NCBI RefSeq assembly: GCF_001625325.1
Contig: NZ_JRQQ01000001.1
Coordinates: 124,001-188,000, forward strand
Direction of reading: 5' to 3'
Length of the DNA stretch: 64,000 nt
DNA from: Croceicoccus estronivorus
GTDB taxonomy: Bacteria > Pseudomonadota > Alphaproteobacteria > Sphingomonadales > Sphingomonadaceae
Shown here: one piece after another, positions 63,844 to 64,000 of the stretch
How the letters are laid out: every line of letters starts with the position of its first letter
How positions within the stretch are numbered: the stretch's first letter is position 1
Notes under the pieces: generated by a model
The model's database searches: none
What the model was told of the DNA's origin: nothing
The model's input: only the letters and a program-made list of their open reading frames with translations
Translations under genes and position numbers: made by a program

Positions 63844-64000
63844 ATGGTTGGCCAACTTCTTCGCATTCTTGCGCGAATCATCGTCTGGTTCCTCACTGTC
63901 AGCGTAGCGCTGGTATTGCTGTTCAAGTGGGTTCCCGTGCCCTTCACGGCCACGATGCTGATGGATGACGCCTTCGATTTGGCGAATGGCGGCGTCACCA
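63844..64000 (+). CDS. mtgA: Monofunctional peptidoglycan transglycosylase MtgA (5' part)
   Basis: Cut by the window end; 52 codons visible. An N-terminal membrane span (IIVWFLTVSVALVLLFKWV) is followed by PVPFTATMLMDDAF, which matches the start of MtgA proteins. Assigned from the N-terminus only. Confidence 0.55.
   Translation, partial: MVGQLLRILARIIVWFLTVSVALVLLFKWVPVPFTATMLMDDAFDLANGGVT

Overview
The window is GC-rich, densely packed bacterial chromosome with short intergenic gaps and many 1- or 4-base overlaps between stop and start codons. The gene content points to an alphaproteobacterium, most likely order Sphingomonadales: a ChpT phosphotransferase, an RpoH with an alphaproteobacterial-type heat-shock promoter upstream of clpB, an ATP12-type chaperone, a TorF-type porin, an Mla-type ABC operon ending in an auxiliary lipoprotein, and the block argS-SPOR protein-nagZ-scpA-scpB-tatABC. 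No genus can be named from the sequence alone. No tRNA, rRNA, CRISPR array, transposase or integrase was seen. The only structural RNA found is RNase P RNA.

Layout. 0-3.6 kb: threonine dehydratase, divergent from a beta-hydroxyacid dehydrogenase and an amidohydrolase-like protein that appears to have lost its metal ligands. 3.6-10.9 kb (minus strand): lipoprotein, argS, SPOR protein, nagZ, scpA, scpB, tatA, tatB, tatC. 11-13.4 kb: ispH, thrB, rnhA. 13.4-15.8 kb (minus): DUF1508 protein, FAD oxidase, alpha/beta hydrolase that seems to start with ATT. 15.8-23.2 kb: a Tad/Cpa pilus cluster (cpaA, B, C, D, E, tadB, tadC) with no cpaF motor ATPase in its usual place. 23.2-26.8 kb (minus): mtnP and clpB. 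27-28.2 kb: TetR regulator and an NTF2-like protein. 28.3-33.5 kb (minus): trmL, gatB, an AT-rich foreign-looking gene, gatA, gatC, an FKBP isomerase and rpsU. 33.7-38.2 kb (plus): crcB, an RluA synthase, PaiB-like flavoprotein, HAD phosphatase, a small membrane protein, the ATP12 chaperone and an Nmad3-like protein, mostly overlapping. 38.2-41.8 kb (minus): a four-gene Mla/MCE lipid transport operon. 41.9-45.5 kb: valS and queE. 45.5-53.2 kb (minus): small secreted protein, TonB-like protein, HerA-type ATPase, TIGR02186-like protein, TauE/SafE permease, and an NfrA-C-like/NfrB-like pair. 53.3-57.7 kb: nhaA, a VOC protein, a SIMPL-domain protein, a TorF porin and a metallophosphoesterase. 57.8-64 kb: rnpB, an AmpD-like amidase, chpT, a JAMM peptidase, an RluD-like synthase, rpoH, a methyltransferase divergent from an MmyB-type regulator, and the start of mtgA.

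How the parts fit. Most of the window is core metabolism, translation, envelope and stress functions. ChpT feeds the CtrA phosphorelay in related bacteria, and a CtrA-like GTTAA-N3-TTAAC palindrome lies inside the Tad cluster, so pilus expression may be cell-cycle linked. rpoH and a sigma-32-like promoter before clpB form a heat-shock pair. The best candidates for something new are the Nmad3-like gene outside any phage context, the foreign gene inserted between gatA and gatB, the compact NfrA/NfrB-like pair, the Tad cluster lacking cpaF, and the ligand-free amidohydrolase relative.
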